A stretch of 64,000 nucleotides of DNA from Paenibacillus psychroresistens (GTDB lineage: Bacteria > Bacillota > Bacilli > Paenibacillales > NBRC-103111), in assembly GCF_009728935.1 (NCBI RefSeq), contig NZ_CP034235.1, positions 3,262,001 to 3,326,000 of the forward strand, written 5' to 3'. Shown one piece after another: positions 44,842-54,039 of the stretch. The notes under the pieces are model-generated. The model worked only from the letters and a program-made list of their open reading frames with translations. It searched no databases and was not told the origin of the DNA. The first letter of the stretch is position 1; each line of letters starts with the position of its first letter. A program made the position numbers and the translations under genes.

Positions 44842-45474
44842 ATGACTGGAAATTCATATTACTGGCGCAGGCTGCACTCTCTGTTGGGGGTGATACCGCT
44901 CGGGGGGTTTATTCTTGTGCATGTTTTGATTAACTTTCAAGCGTTTGAGCGTGGACCGGAAGGGTTCGCTAAAGGCGTGCAGTTAATCAACAGCCTCCCC
45001 ATTCTGCCGTTGCTTGAGATATTTGGAATATACCTTCCAATTTTATTTCACGGCATTTATGGTCTGTACATGGCCTATCAGTCCAAACTAAACTCGGGAC
45101 AATACACATTCGGCCGTAACTGGGCGTTCACTCTGCAACGCGTTACTGGAGTTTTTACTTTTATCTTCGTTTTCTGGCATTTTTTTAACACTCGATTTCA
45201 AGTTTACATGGGCAATGTAACGCATGAAGAACTTGGCTCGACAATGCATCAAATTGTTACGAATCCTACGTTCTTCGTGATTTACGTTATAGGTGTATTG
45301 TCAGCTGTATTCCATTTCAGTAACGGATTCTGGGCTTTCCTGATCAGCTGGGGCATTACAATTTCTCCACGTGCACAAAAAGTCTCTTATTATTTTTGTA
45401 TGACGATATTTGTGATTCTTTTCACGCTATTCATTCTTTCGCTTGTTGCTTTCAATGGTGATGAATTCAAATAA
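44842..45474 (+). CDS. sdhC: Succinate dehydrogenase cytochrome b558 subunit
   Basis: A 210-residue membrane anchor with five hydrophobic helices. The expected histidines are present: H12, H27, H70, H113 and H158, at positions matching the haem ligands of Bacillus SdhC. ATG at 44842 has AAGGAGG 9 bp upstream; an earlier in-frame start at 44674 would add an unrelated extension. Normally sdhA and sdhB follow, but here neither is present, so this is an orphan. It may be a second copy or the remains of a broken operon. Confidence 0.9.
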   Translation: MTGNSYYWRRLHSLLGVIPLGGFILVHVLINFQAFERGPEGFAKGVQLINSLPILPLLEIFGIYLPILFHGIYGLYMAYQSKLNSGQYTFGRNWAFTLQRVTGVFTFIFVFWHFFNTRFQVYMGNVTHEELGSTMHQIVTNPTFFVIYVIGVLSAVFHFSNGFWAFLISWGITISPRAQKVSYYFCMTIFVILFTLFILSLVAFNGDEFK

Positions 45475-45720
45475 ACGGTTAGTGTTGTTTTGATATGAAT
45501 GAATATTTGATAAACGAACTCTGTTAACTAACGCAGTAACAACAGCGTGATTCCCACCAAGGCTGCCGTACTGACCCCGGATCGATTTTTGAAGGAGGGG
45601 AGAGTATAAGGGCTGTCTCGCAGCATTGAATACTGCTGTTTGGTCTGGTGGAAGCTTTATCTTCTTTACTGGTAAATAGAGTTCTTTAATGTAATAAAAA
45701 GAAACAAATAGTCCCCCTTC
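45475..45720 (+). other. Remnant-containing gap after sdhC
   Basis: Apart from the SufB-like relic (45602-45679), a short open frame ending at 45609 (VIPTKAAVLTPDRFLKEGRV) is seen without start or known relative. Confidence 0.3.
45602..45679 (+). pseudogene. Short SufB-like relic
   Basis: The 25-codon frame reads AALNTAVWSGGSFI in its middle. The SufB scaffold protein has a nearly identical conserved stretch (AALNSAVWSGGSFIYVP). Nothing before or after belongs to SufB, so this would be the only part left of a sufB gene. A chance match over 14 residues is unlikely but cannot be excluded. Confidence 0.5.
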
Positions 45721-45752
45721 GGCATCGAGATTAATTTCTCATGCCTTTTTTT
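45721..45752 (+). terminator. Rho-independent terminator downstream of the sdhC region
   Basis: Stem GGCAT-GAGA / TCTCATGCC followed by seven T. Confidence 0.85.
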
Positions 45753-45964
45753 ATATGGAAATTTAATTACATCTAATTGTGAGCAGACTGTAGCGGCTTT
45801 TTTTGTATATTAAATACTATGAAATGATAGGGCTTTATTTAATCTTTGTTACTCAGAACTGTAAATCAAGATTCAATCGTTTTCTTGGTTCTAATCGACC
45901 CCAATTAGGTTCATTTTTCAGTCTATGTCTGTTTTTCTGTCCTAAATAGTAAACATGAAAATAT

Positions 45965-46037
45965 GTCAAGAAAGTGCAAGGAAAGTCGGAAATTTGAAAT
46001 CGCTTTCATTTGTGATTTCAACTAAACTAACTAAGTA
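45965..46037 (+). promoter_or_regulatory. 73-bp control module upstream of the GH43 gene, with cre site
   Basis: It begins GTCAAGAAAGTGCAAGGAAA and ends TAACTAAGTA. An equal-length copy is at 51210-51282. Within it is a perfect cre (TGAAATCGCTTTCA, 45995-46008), and the first part holds AAAGT repeats spaced about one helical turn apart. It probably combines catabolite repression with activation by the YesN-like regulator at 49575. Confidence 0.7.
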
Positions 46038-46136
46038 AATTACAGACTTATAAGGGTTAAAAATGCCAAAGAATAGAAAGGAGTTTTTCAATTACGAGAA
46101 AGAATTAATCAAAACCAAAACAGGAGGAAGTTAAAA

Positions 46137-47660
46137 ATGATCAAAACTATCAATAAAAATTTCTTAACAAAGTGTTTTACATTAATGTTGACTCTTGCCT
46201 TTATTTTCAATGCCACACCGGTTTCTGCATCAAGTCAAGTTATCCAGAATGATGTTTTTTGGAAAGATACAGCAGGTAACAATATTTACTCTCAAGGTGG
46301 GGGGATTCTCAAGGTAGGCAGTACTTATTACTGGTATGGAGTTAAGTATAACGGAGCTGTAACCTATGCGAACAACCCAACTTCGAAGAATTCAGACACT
46401 AGCTTTAATGCAATTACTCTTTATTCTTCAACTGATCTTGCCCATTGGACATTTGTAGGTAATGTAATAACGGCTGGCGCTACGGGAACAACATTTGATC
46501 CTACCTCTTGGGTAGGGAGAATGGGGGTTGTTTATAATAGCACTACAAATAAATATGTGCTGATTACTCAATATGGTGGTCCATCTGGATCAGGTGTTCT
46601 TTTTGCAACAAGCAGTTCGCCAACTGGCACATTTACCTATGATCATGTTCAAGCCCAGATTACCAATGTTGTAACACCAGGTACAGGGGATCAAACTATA
46701 TTTATTGATGATGATGGAAAACCTTACTTGATATTTAGTAATTCAAGTGGACGTTCTCATCTCTATGTTGCTCCCCTTAGAAGTTCTGACTATTTGAATA
46801 TCGAACCAGCAACCAATATATTTAACAGTTCACTGGGGGGGCGCGAAGGAAATGCCATGTTTAAATATAATGGTTACTATTACTTCTGTTCCTCTGATTT
46901 ACATGGCTGGAATGCTTCTCAAGCCTACTATATTAAGGCAACTAATATTCTAGGCCCTTATTCTACCGAAGCGGTTATAGGAGGTACGGCTAAGGACTTC
47001 TCTCATGTTTCTCAAACTGGCTTTTTTATACCTGTTCAAGGCAGTTCGGGAACAACCATTTTGTTTGCTGGTGATCGCTGGAGCGATTTTGCTGGTAATG
47101 GCATTGGATATAATCAGTGGGTTCCACTTTCGTTTAGTGGCACTACACCTTCACTTCAGTCATTAAGCCAGTATAACCTTGATGCAGCTACTGGGGTTTG
47201 GTCTGTCGGAGCAGGTAATAATTATGTGCTTAACCCAAGCTTTGAAGCAGATCGTGTAGTTCAGGATTCTCTAGCAGGCTGGACCAATTGGACTAATTTA
47301 ATAGGTGTAAGCCCAAATAAAAATGTTACAGGGGGACATACGGGTAGATTCACCATGACACAAAGTTACACAACAGCTTATAACGCGAGTATGTATCAGA
47401 ATATTACAGTACCCAATGGAACCTATACATTGAAGGCTTGGGTTAAAAGCAGCGGTGGTCAAACTACAGCACAGTTATATGTTAAGAATTATGGTGGGAC
47501 AGAGAAAGTCGCTGCTATTAATACAGCAATGAGCAGTTGGACACAAATGACTATTTCCAATATTGTTGTGACTAATGGAAGTGTTCAGCTTGGGGTGTTT
47601 TCCGTTGCCAATGCTAATAATTGGGTTCGAGTAGATGATTTTACTTTGATTAAAAACTGA
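46137..47660 (+). CDS. Secreted GH43-family glycosidase with C-terminal carbohydrate-binding domain
   Basis: A 507-residue exported enzyme. Signal peptide cut near residue 32 (TPVSA). The five-bladed propeller at about 35-350 has FWKDTAGNNIYSQGGGILK, YYWYGVK and SSTDLAHWTFVG, and resembles GH43 exo-beta-1,3-galactanase-like members. A C-terminal domain from about 362 (NPSFEADRVVQDSLAGWTNW) is a CBM4/9- or CBM6-like jelly roll. It would trim glycans outside the cell. AGGAGG precedes the ATG and the shared control module lies 100 bp upstream. Confidence 0.82.
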   Translation: MIKTINKNFLTKCFTLMLTLAFIFNATPVSASSQVIQNDVFWKDTAGNNIYSQGGGILKVGSTYYWYGVKYNGAVTYANNPTSKNSDTSFNAITLYSSTDLAHWTFVGNVITAGATGTTFDPTSWVGRMGVVYNSTTNKYVLITQYGGPSGSGVLFATSSSPTGTFTYDHVQAQITNVVTPGTGDQTIFIDDDGKPYLIFSNSSGRSHLYVAPLRSSDYLNIEPATNIFNSSLGGREGNAMFKYNGYYYFCSSDLHGWNASQAYYIKATNILGPYSTEAVIGGTAKDFSHVSQTGFFIPVQGSSGTTILFAGDRWSDFAGNGIGYNQWVPLSFSGTTPSLQSLSQYNLDAATGVWSVGAGNNYVLNPSFEADRVVQDSLAGWTNWTNLIGVSPNKNVTGGHTGRFTMTQSYTTAYNASMYQNITVPNGTYTLKAWVKSSGGQTTAQLYVKNYGGTEKVAAINTAMSSWTQMTISNIVVTNGSVQLGVFSVANANNWVRVDDFTLIKN

Positions 47661-47680
47661 TTAGATTTATTATGATTTTA

Positions 47681-47720
47681 AAGGAGCCTATTTAGCTTTT
47701 ATTAGCTATATAGGTTCTTT
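47681..47720 (+). terminator. Terminator after the GH43 gene
   Basis: Stem AGGAGCCTATTTAGCT paired (with G-U pairs) to AGCTATATAGGTTCT, followed by TTT. Confidence 0.75.
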
Positions 47721-47851
47721 TGCCAATTTCATGATTTCGAATCTGCTAAATATCTGGTAAGAACTCTTTTATTAAATATTTGTTGATCCCCAATTATCTT
47801 GATATAGTGATAATGCTGTTTACCTTTAAAAAATAATAAGGGGAAATTAAA

Positions 47852-49582
47852 TTGGGGAATTTAAGAATTTGGCGAACTTCAATATTTGTGAAATTAATCA
47901 TTGCATTTATTATCGCAACATTGCCTATTTATGCACTTGCCGGCTTTCTATATAGCTGGGGAACGACTGTAGTTAAACAAGATATAACAGAGTCTGCCCA
48001 GTCACAATCATCCAATTATATCCTTGCTCTAGAAGATTCTCTTAAACGGTTTTCTTTAATGCAATATGAAATGTTTAGCGATACTTTTCTTGTAGAGCTT
48101 ATCAACACTACAGAGACAATTGAAGCTTACAGGCAAATTGAACTGATCCTAAATATTCGTGCACGTCTGTTTTCAATTAAAAATAGCAGTGGACTGATTA
48201 AGGATGTCCGTATCTTTATGCCGAGGCTAAATATTGAAATATCGGCTTTAAGTGGTTATGGTAGCTTAGCATTAGATAAAGTAGTTTCCGATAAGCTTAA
48301 GTCACCTTTTCAGTTAATCTATTATCAACAAAAATTACTCATGGTTGCCTATCCATTAGATCAATCAAGCACAGAATCACCGGAGATGATAGTTGAAATT
48401 GAAATTTCGCAAGAAGCCTTGAATAAGGAACTAGTTGACTCTATAAAACGCAATTATAGTGGGGCGATTGTGCTTAATATTTCTAATCAATTACAGCTAG
48501 GAGAAATAATTAAACCCGTACAGCAAGAGTGGATCGATCAGCGTCAATTGGTTAATAAGCATTCTGATATACCAGAGGAAATGAAGATGAATGGTGAGAG
48601 CTTCTTGATTATTCATTCGAAAGCACAGGCGTACAGCATCACTTTGGATCATTATATCCTTAAAGATCAAATTTTCAAGAAAGTGAACAAAAATATTCAA
48701 TGGTTTTGGTTGTTTTTCATAATCACTTTTGGTGTTATTGGACTTTACTTAACATTTATCAATCGGACGATTCATAGACCGTTCGTTAAGATAATGCGCG
48801 CTTTCAAACGTGTAGAAGAAGGTAATTTAGAGTTAAATATTAGACATGAGAAAAATGATGAATTTCAATATCTCTATGATCGCTTTAATTCCATGCTGTT
48901 AAACATTCATTCTTTAATTGAACAAGTCTATAAGCAAAAAATATTTTTACAAAATGCAGAGCTTAAACAACTGCAATCACAAATAAACCCACATTTCCTC
49001 TACAATTGTTTATTCAGCATCACGCGGATGATTAAAATGGACAAAAGTGAACAAGCCATACAATTTGCGGAGCAACTAGCACAATATTTTCAATTCATCA
49101 CTAAAAACTCACAGGATATGGTTACTTTAGAAAACGAAGTAATCCATGCTCGTAATTATGCTGTCTTGCAATTAGCCCGGTTCTCTGACCGTATTTCAAT
49201 TGATTTCAGCGAAGTGCCAGACGAGATTAAAAACTTTAAAGTACCTCGTCTTATTCTACAACCGCTTATTGAAAATGCATTTATTCATGGCTTGGAGGAT
49301 AAGTTACATTCAGGTGTACTTCGGGTATTTTTCGAACTAAATGCAGACATGATTTCTATAACAGTTGAAGATAATGGAGAAGAAGGAGCCGAGCATTTAG
49401 AAAAAATGAATGTACTACTCAGTGATAAACAACCAGATCAAGAAGTTACTGCTATCCTTAATGTACACAGACGGCTCCAATATAAATATGGAGAAATTAG
49501 CGGTTTAACAGTTACTATGAGTAAGCTTGGCGGTATAAAGGTAAATATGAACATCCAGAAAGAGGACGAGAATAATGTATAA
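47852..49582 (+). CDS. Sensor histidine kinase, YesM type
   Basis: A 576-residue membrane kinase. Hydrophobic helices near 10-32 and 285-305 flank an extracellular sensor. HAMP follows (RAFKRVEEGNLELNIRH). The phosphoacceptor is H381 in INPHFLYNCLFSI. The ATPase domain has LQPLIENAFIHGL and EDNGEEG. Start TTG at 47852 with AAGGGGA upstream. It overlaps the response-regulator gene by 8 bp. Confidence 0.93.
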   Translation: MGNLRIWRTSIFVKLIIAFIIATLPIYALAGFLYSWGTTVVKQDITESAQSQSSNYILALEDSLKRFSLMQYEMFSDTFLVELINTTETIEAYRQIELILNIRARLFSIKNSSGLIKDVRIFMPRLNIEISALSGYGSLALDKVVSDKLKSPFQLIYYQQKLLMVAYPLDQSSTESPEMIVEIEISQEALNKELVDSIKRNYSGAIVLNISNQLQLGEIIKPVQQEWIDQRQLVNKHSDIPEEMKMNGESFLIIHSKAQAYSITLDHYILKDQIFKKVNKNIQWFWLFFIITFGVIGLYLTFINRTIHRPFVKIMRAFKRVEEGNLELNIRHEKNDEFQYLYDRFNSMLLNIHSLIEQVYKQKIFLQNAELKQLQSQINPHFLYNCLFSITRMIKMDKSEQAIQFAEQLAQYFQFITKNSQDMVTLENEVIHARNYAVLQLARFSDRISIDFSEVPDEIKNFKVPRLILQPLIENAFIHGLEDKLHSGVLRVFFELNADMISITVEDNGEEGAEHLEKMNVLLSDKQPDQEVTAILNVHRRLQYKYGEISGLTVTMSKLGGIKVNMNIQKEDENNV

Positions 49583-51209
49583 ATTACTAATCGTTGATGA
49601 CGAAAAGCTGATATTGGACGGGTTAACAGATTTATTTATGGAAGATGAACTATTGAATTTAACCATCTTTAAGGCATCATCTGCTATTGAAGCTCTAACT
49701 ATTTTTGAACAGAAAAAAATTGATATACTGCTTACAGATATTCGAATGCCAAAAATGTCTGGTTTAGAGCTCGTAGAACAGTTAAAAGGGCGCTGGCCTG
49801 AATGCAGAGTTATTTTCTTAACAGGCTATCATGAATTTGATTATATTTATCAAGCGATCCAACAGGGACAGGTCAAATATGTTCTAAAAACCGAAGGTGA
49901 TGCTAAGATTTTTGCGGCAGTGCAGGAAACCGTTGATGAATTGGAAGCAAGCTTGAAAATGGAATCATTATTGAAAAAAGCAATCTTACTCCGACGTCAG
50001 CAAAGTGCCTATCATCGCTCTTTATTTTTTGCGGATTTAATGGAAGAGGTTATCTCATCTGAACAATTTAGAAAGCATTCATTTGATGAATTAGAGATTC
50101 CTTTAGACGTTCATAATCCTTTGTTGTTAGTCGCTGCGCGAATTGATAATGATGGAGCTAGAATGAAGGGCTATGAGCGAGATCGTATTTTCTCAAGTTT
50201 AACTTCAATTTGCGATCGCTATTTTGCTCCCTTAATCAGATTTGTTGATTTTGTCGATAACCGAACCTACTTGTTTTTATTCATCCAGGCCTTGGAATCC
50301 TCTCATATGTCATGGGAGCGACTTAATACCTTCGTGCATGGGTCACTGGAAACTATCCAGCGTACTGCCAATCAAACTTTAGGATTGCCGATTTCCTTTG
50401 CCATGATGAATCACCCGACGGAATGGGATTTGATTGCTAAAGATAGCTCCTTACTCAAAGCATTATTATTCCAATACAATAATGAGAAACAGATCATCAT
50501 TACGGAAAAAAACGACATAGACATGTTAAAAACGTTTCAGGATACACATATGAAATCAATAACAGCTGTCTTTCATAAAAAGGCTGAAAGGCTGGATATA
50601 TATTTAGAAACGGGTAAGAAAGACGAGATATTCCGACTTTTTACAGAGTTGGAGGCTATTATTAAGCATTGTGAGATGAATGATTCACAATCCATAGAAT
50701 TATATTATTCAGTATCGTTTCGTTTACTAGTAAATTTAAATAAATATCGTTTGCAGGATAGCATGTACTATAAAGAAAATATACGTTATTTGACCCAATC
50801 TAATGTTCATAGTTCTTGGGATTCAGCTATAAAGTTTTTGCGTGAGATGGTTAGAGGGTTCTTTGAAGTACAATCTGACAAAGCTTTTAAAATAAAAGGT
50901 GATGTTGTCGGGAAAATTAAATTATATATTGCTGAACATCTCGCAGATGATCTTTCTTTGACGAATCTGGCTGATCAGGTTTATCTAAACCCTGAATATT
51001 TATCCAGGTTATTTAAACAATCTGAAGGAATGACGATCACGGAGTATATAACGGAGCTAAAGATTAGGAAAGCGAAAGAGTTATTAAGTCAGCCTGAATT
51101 GTATATTCAAGATATTGCAAAAAGTATGGGGTTTTCGACAGCAGGTTATTTCACGCGGTTTTTTAAAAAAGAGACGGATCTGACTCCACAAGAATTCCGT
51201 ACTAAATAA
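49575..51209 (+). CDS. Response regulator with AraC output domain, YesN type
   Basis: A 544-residue regulator, partner of the kinase at 47852. The receiver domain has D55 (ILLTDIRMPKMSG). An AraC DNA-binding domain fills the last 100 residues (LADQVYLNPEYLSRLFKQSEG; IAKSMGFSTAGYFTRFFKK). The 73-bp module lies directly after its stop codon and again before the GH43 gene, so these are its best target candidates. Confidence 0.94.
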   Translation: MYKLLIVDDEKLILDGLTDLFMEDELLNLTIFKASSAIEALTIFEQKKIDILLTDIRMPKMSGLELVEQLKGRWPECRVIFLTGYHEFDYIYQAIQQGQVKYVLKTEGDAKIFAAVQETVDELEASLKMESLLKKAILLRRQQSAYHRSLFFADLMEEVISSEQFRKHSFDELEIPLDVHNPLLLVAARIDNDGARMKGYERDRIFSSLTSICDRYFAPLIRFVDFVDNRTYLFLFIQALESSHMSWERLNTFVHGSLETIQRTANQTLGLPISFAMMNHPTEWDLIAKDSSLLKALLFQYNNEKQIIITEKNDIDMLKTFQDTHMKSITAVFHKKAERLDIYLETGKKDEIFRLFTELEAIIKHCEMNDSQSIELYYSVSFRLLVNLNKYRLQDSMYYKENIRYLTQSNVHSSWDSAIKFLREMVRGFFEVQSDKAFKIKGDVVGKIKLYIAEHLADDLSLTNLADQVYLNPEYLSRLFKQSEGMTITEYITELKIRKAKELLSQPELYIQDIAKSMGFSTAGYFTRFFKKETDLTPQEFRTK

Positions 51210-51282
51210 GTCAAGAAAGTGCAAGTAAAGTCGGTTATTTGAAATCGCTTCCAATAGAAAGATCAACTAAAATAACTAAGTA
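51210..51282 (+). promoter_or_regulatory. Second copy of the 73-bp control module, with cre site
   Basis: Starts right after the response-regulator stop codon with GTCAAGAAAGTGCAAGTAAA and ends TAACTAAGTA, the same length and order as at 45965. It has a cre (TGAAATCGCTTCCA, 51240-51253). It lies 37 bp before the binding-protein start and would drive the transporter/enzyme operon. Confidence 0.7.
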
Positions 51283-51319
51283 GACAGCGAACAACTATAT
51301 TATTTTAGGGGGAATTAGA

Positions 51320-53026
51320 ATGGTAGGCAAGAAGAAAGTGATAACAGTAAGCATTATTCTAGTCATAACGATGATGCTTGCGGCATGTAGCAGTAAAAGT
51401 GGTGAATCAAGCTCACCTGCAGTTTCAGCAACAGCTACGGAAGTAGTGGCAACAGCAACAGCAGCAGAACCAACTGCAGAACCATCATTCGATCCAATGG
51501 CCAGCTATAGTCCACAAATTAATGCCTCAATTGATTTTCAAATTAATGATGCACTTGCAGATAAATTTAAGGAAGCAGACTGGCCGAATAACTTATGGAA
51601 TAAATCCTATCGTGAGCAATTAGGGATTAATTTAAATGCAGCTTGGTTTTGTAAAGGGACAGATTTATGTAACCAGAAGAAGAGTATTGCTATAGCTTCG
51701 GGAAGTATCCCAGACATTATGTCAGTAAGTATTGAACAATTGGCAACATTGTCCAAATCTACATCAATCCGTACGGATTTAAAAGAAGCCTATGATAAAT
51801 ATGCAACTAAGCTAACCAAGGATATTATGGCGGAAGCTGGACAAGCACCTTGGGATTCAGCAACCTTTGGCGGTAAAGTATTGGCTATCCCGTCCGTGGA
51901 TTCTTCCATAGATACAGCTACATTTTTATGGGTAAGACAAGATTGGCTTACTAAGTTAAATTTACAAATGCCAAAGAATACAGACGAGCTTTATACTGTA
52001 ATGAAAGCTTTTAAGGAAAAAGATCCGGACGGAAATGGTAAAGCCGATACTTTTGGTTTAATGCTGAATAAGGATTTCTTATCTCCTGGTCTTGGCGAAG
52101 CAATTGGGGTGTTTAATGGTTTTCATGCTTACCCGCAAACTTGGGTTCGTGATGCAGCAGGGAAGCTTGCTTATGGAAGTGTACAGCCTGAGATGAAAAC
52201 GGCACTGACTTATTTAAACAAATTATATAAAGATGGCTTGTTGGAGAAGGATTTTGGTGCTAAGGATTCTGCTAAAGCATCCGAGTTAGCTGCTAGCGGT
52301 AGGGTAGGTGTTCAGTATGGGGCAATGTGGAATGCCATGTATCCACTTCAACAAACAAAAGATAACAATCCAGCTTCAGATTGGTTAGCACATAAAATTA
52401 TTTCTAGCGATGATAAACCGGCAAATCCACAAATTAAGTTAAATATCCGCAATTATTATGTTGTAAATAAAAATTATGAGCATCCGGAAGCATTAATAAA
52501 ATTGCTTAATTTTTGGTCACAAATTTATCGCGGTTCAACTCCAGAAGTATATAATTCATTTTTAGGACCTGATGGCCCTTCACAGCATAATACTAATTTC
52601 CAAGAATGGCCTGCCAAGAAGAATCTATTGGCACATACAAATGTTGTAGCAGCAGTAAATTCAAAGGATCCTTCCAAGCTTAATACAGAAGAAAAAGGAT
52701 ATTATGATAATATTCTTAGCTTTAAAGGCGGAGAGAATAAGAATGCTCAATACGAAAAAGTATTTGGTGAGACTGGATCTTTTACAGCTATGGAAGATTA
52801 TGATAAGAATAATTTATTTGCCCTAGATCAGTTCTATGGGGCTCCAACAACAACAATGAAAAGTCGGTTGGATACAATTAAGAAGAAAGAAATGGAATTC
52901 TACACAAAGGTTATTATGGGTGCAGAATCAATCGATAATTTTGATGCTTTTGTAGCAAATATTAACAAATTAGGATTGACTGATATTACTACAGAAGTTA
53001 ACGAGTGGGATGCTTCTAAGAAATAA
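51320..53026 (+). CDS. Sugar ABC transporter substrate-binding lipoprotein, LplA type
   Basis: A 568-residue extracellular binding protein. Signal peptide with lipobox (MLAACS) and an Ala/Thr/Glu linker. The mature domain has IASGSIPDIMSV and the calcium-loop-like FKEKDPDGNGKADTFG. First gene of the operon with two permeases and two large glycosidases. Confidence 0.93.
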   Translation: MVGKKKVITVSIILVITMMLAACSSKSGESSSPAVSATATEVVATATAAEPTAEPSFDPMASYSPQINASIDFQINDALADKFKEADWPNNLWNKSYREQLGINLNAAWFCKGTDLCNQKKSIAIASGSIPDIMSVSIEQLATLSKSTSIRTDLKEAYDKYATKLTKDIMAEAGQAPWDSATFGGKVLAIPSVDSSIDTATFLWVRQDWLTKLNLQMPKNTDELYTVMKAFKEKDPDGNGKADTFGLMLNKDFLSPGLGEAIGVFNGFHAYPQTWVRDAAGKLAYGSVQPEMKTALTYLNKLYKDGLLEKDFGAKDSAKASELAASGRVGVQYGAMWNAMYPLQQTKDNNPASDWLAHKIISSDDKPANPQIKLNIRNYYVVNKNYEHPEALIKLLNFWSQIYRGSTPEVYNSFLGPDGPSQHNTNFQEWPAKKNLLAHTNVVAAVNSKDPSKLNTEEKGYYDNILSFKGGENKNAQYEKVFGETGSFTAMEDYDKNNLFALDQFYGAPTTTMKSRLDTIKKKEMEFYTKVIMGAESIDNFDAFVANINKLGLTDITTEVNEWDASKK

Positions 53027-53046
53027 GTAAAGAGCTAGCCTATACT

Positions 53047-53087
53047 TTCATAACAAAAGGGAGTCACTGACTCCCTTTTGTTATGAA
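53047..53087 (+). terminator. Strong intra-operon hairpin after the binding-protein gene
   Basis: A perfect inverted repeat with 20-bp arms around one central base. It is followed by AAAAATAAA and not T, so read-through to the permeases is expected. It probably sets the ratio of binding protein to permease. Confidence 0.8.
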
Positions 53088-53114
53088 AAATAAAAGAAAT
53101 GGAGGCTTGTAAAA

Positions 53115-54023
53115 ATGATATCAACTAAAAAAAAACGCGGATTTTCACAATCTGCCTTTCATATCATGTTACTTCCAGCAGTTATCCTTGTTTTAATTTA
53201 TAGCTATGGTCCCATTGTTGGGATCATTATTGCCTTTCAAGATTTTGTACCATCCAATGGTTGGTTTGGGTCGGAATGGATAGGATTGGACAACTTTCGC
53301 TTTTTATTAGATATGCCGGATATTAAGCAAGTTTTGAAGAATACTGTGCTTATCGCTTTAATGAAAATGGTAGTTGGCATAGTTTTTCCTGTGGGTTTAG
53401 CGATTTTATTAAATGAAATAAAGAAAGTTGTATTTAAACGAACCGTGCAAACGATTGTGTATTTACCTTATTTTCTTTCATGGGTTATTTTATCAGGAAT
53501 TTTGATTGATTTGCTATCACCTTCAGGCGGTTTTGTTAACGAAGTATTGGTATTCTTCCATATTCAACCGATTTATTTTCTCGGAAATGATGCCTGGTTT
53601 AGAGCCATACTTATCGTATCTCACCTATGGAAAGAAATTGGTTTTGATACCATTATATATTTAGCAGCTATTCTAAGTATTGATAAATCGCTTTATGAAG
53701 CTTCTGCATTAGATGGAGCAGGACACATGAAACAGGTATGGCATATCACTTTGCCAGGTATGATCCCAATCATAGTATTATTATCTGTCCTTAGTATGGG
53801 GAACATTTTAAATGCCGGATTTGATCAGATTTTCAATTTATATAGTCCTCAAGTTTATACTAGCTCGGATATTCTAGATACATTTGTCTATAGATTAGGT
53901 CTACAACAAATGCAATATGGGGTTGCGACTGCAGTAGGGCTAATCAAATCGGTGGTTTCTTTCATCTTTATTTCAGTTTCGTATTATATGGCCTATAAAA
54001 TTGCAAATTACCGAGTATTTTGA
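53115..54023 (+). CDS. Sugar ABC transporter permease, LplB type
   Basis: A 302-residue MalF-like membrane subunit (FHIMLLPAVILVLIYSYGPI; loop YEASALDGAGHMKQVWHITLP). GGAGG stands upstream of the ATG. The next permease begins 16 bp downstream. Confidence 0.93.
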   Translation: MISTKKKRGFSQSAFHIMLLPAVILVLIYSYGPIVGIIIAFQDFVPSNGWFGSEWIGLDNFRFLLDMPDIKQVLKNTVLIALMKMVVGIVFPVGLAILLNEIKKVVFKRTVQTIVYLPYFLSWVILSGILIDLLSPSGGFVNEVLVFFHIQPIYFLGNDAWFRAILIVSHLWKEIGFDTIIYLAAILSIDKSLYEASALDGAGHMKQVWHITLPGMIPIIVLLSVLSMGNILNAGFDQIFNLYSPQVYTSSDILDTFVYRLGLQQMQYGVATAVGLIKSVVSFIFISVSYYMAYKIANYRVF

Positions 54024-54039
54024 AAGGAGCCTTACTTCT

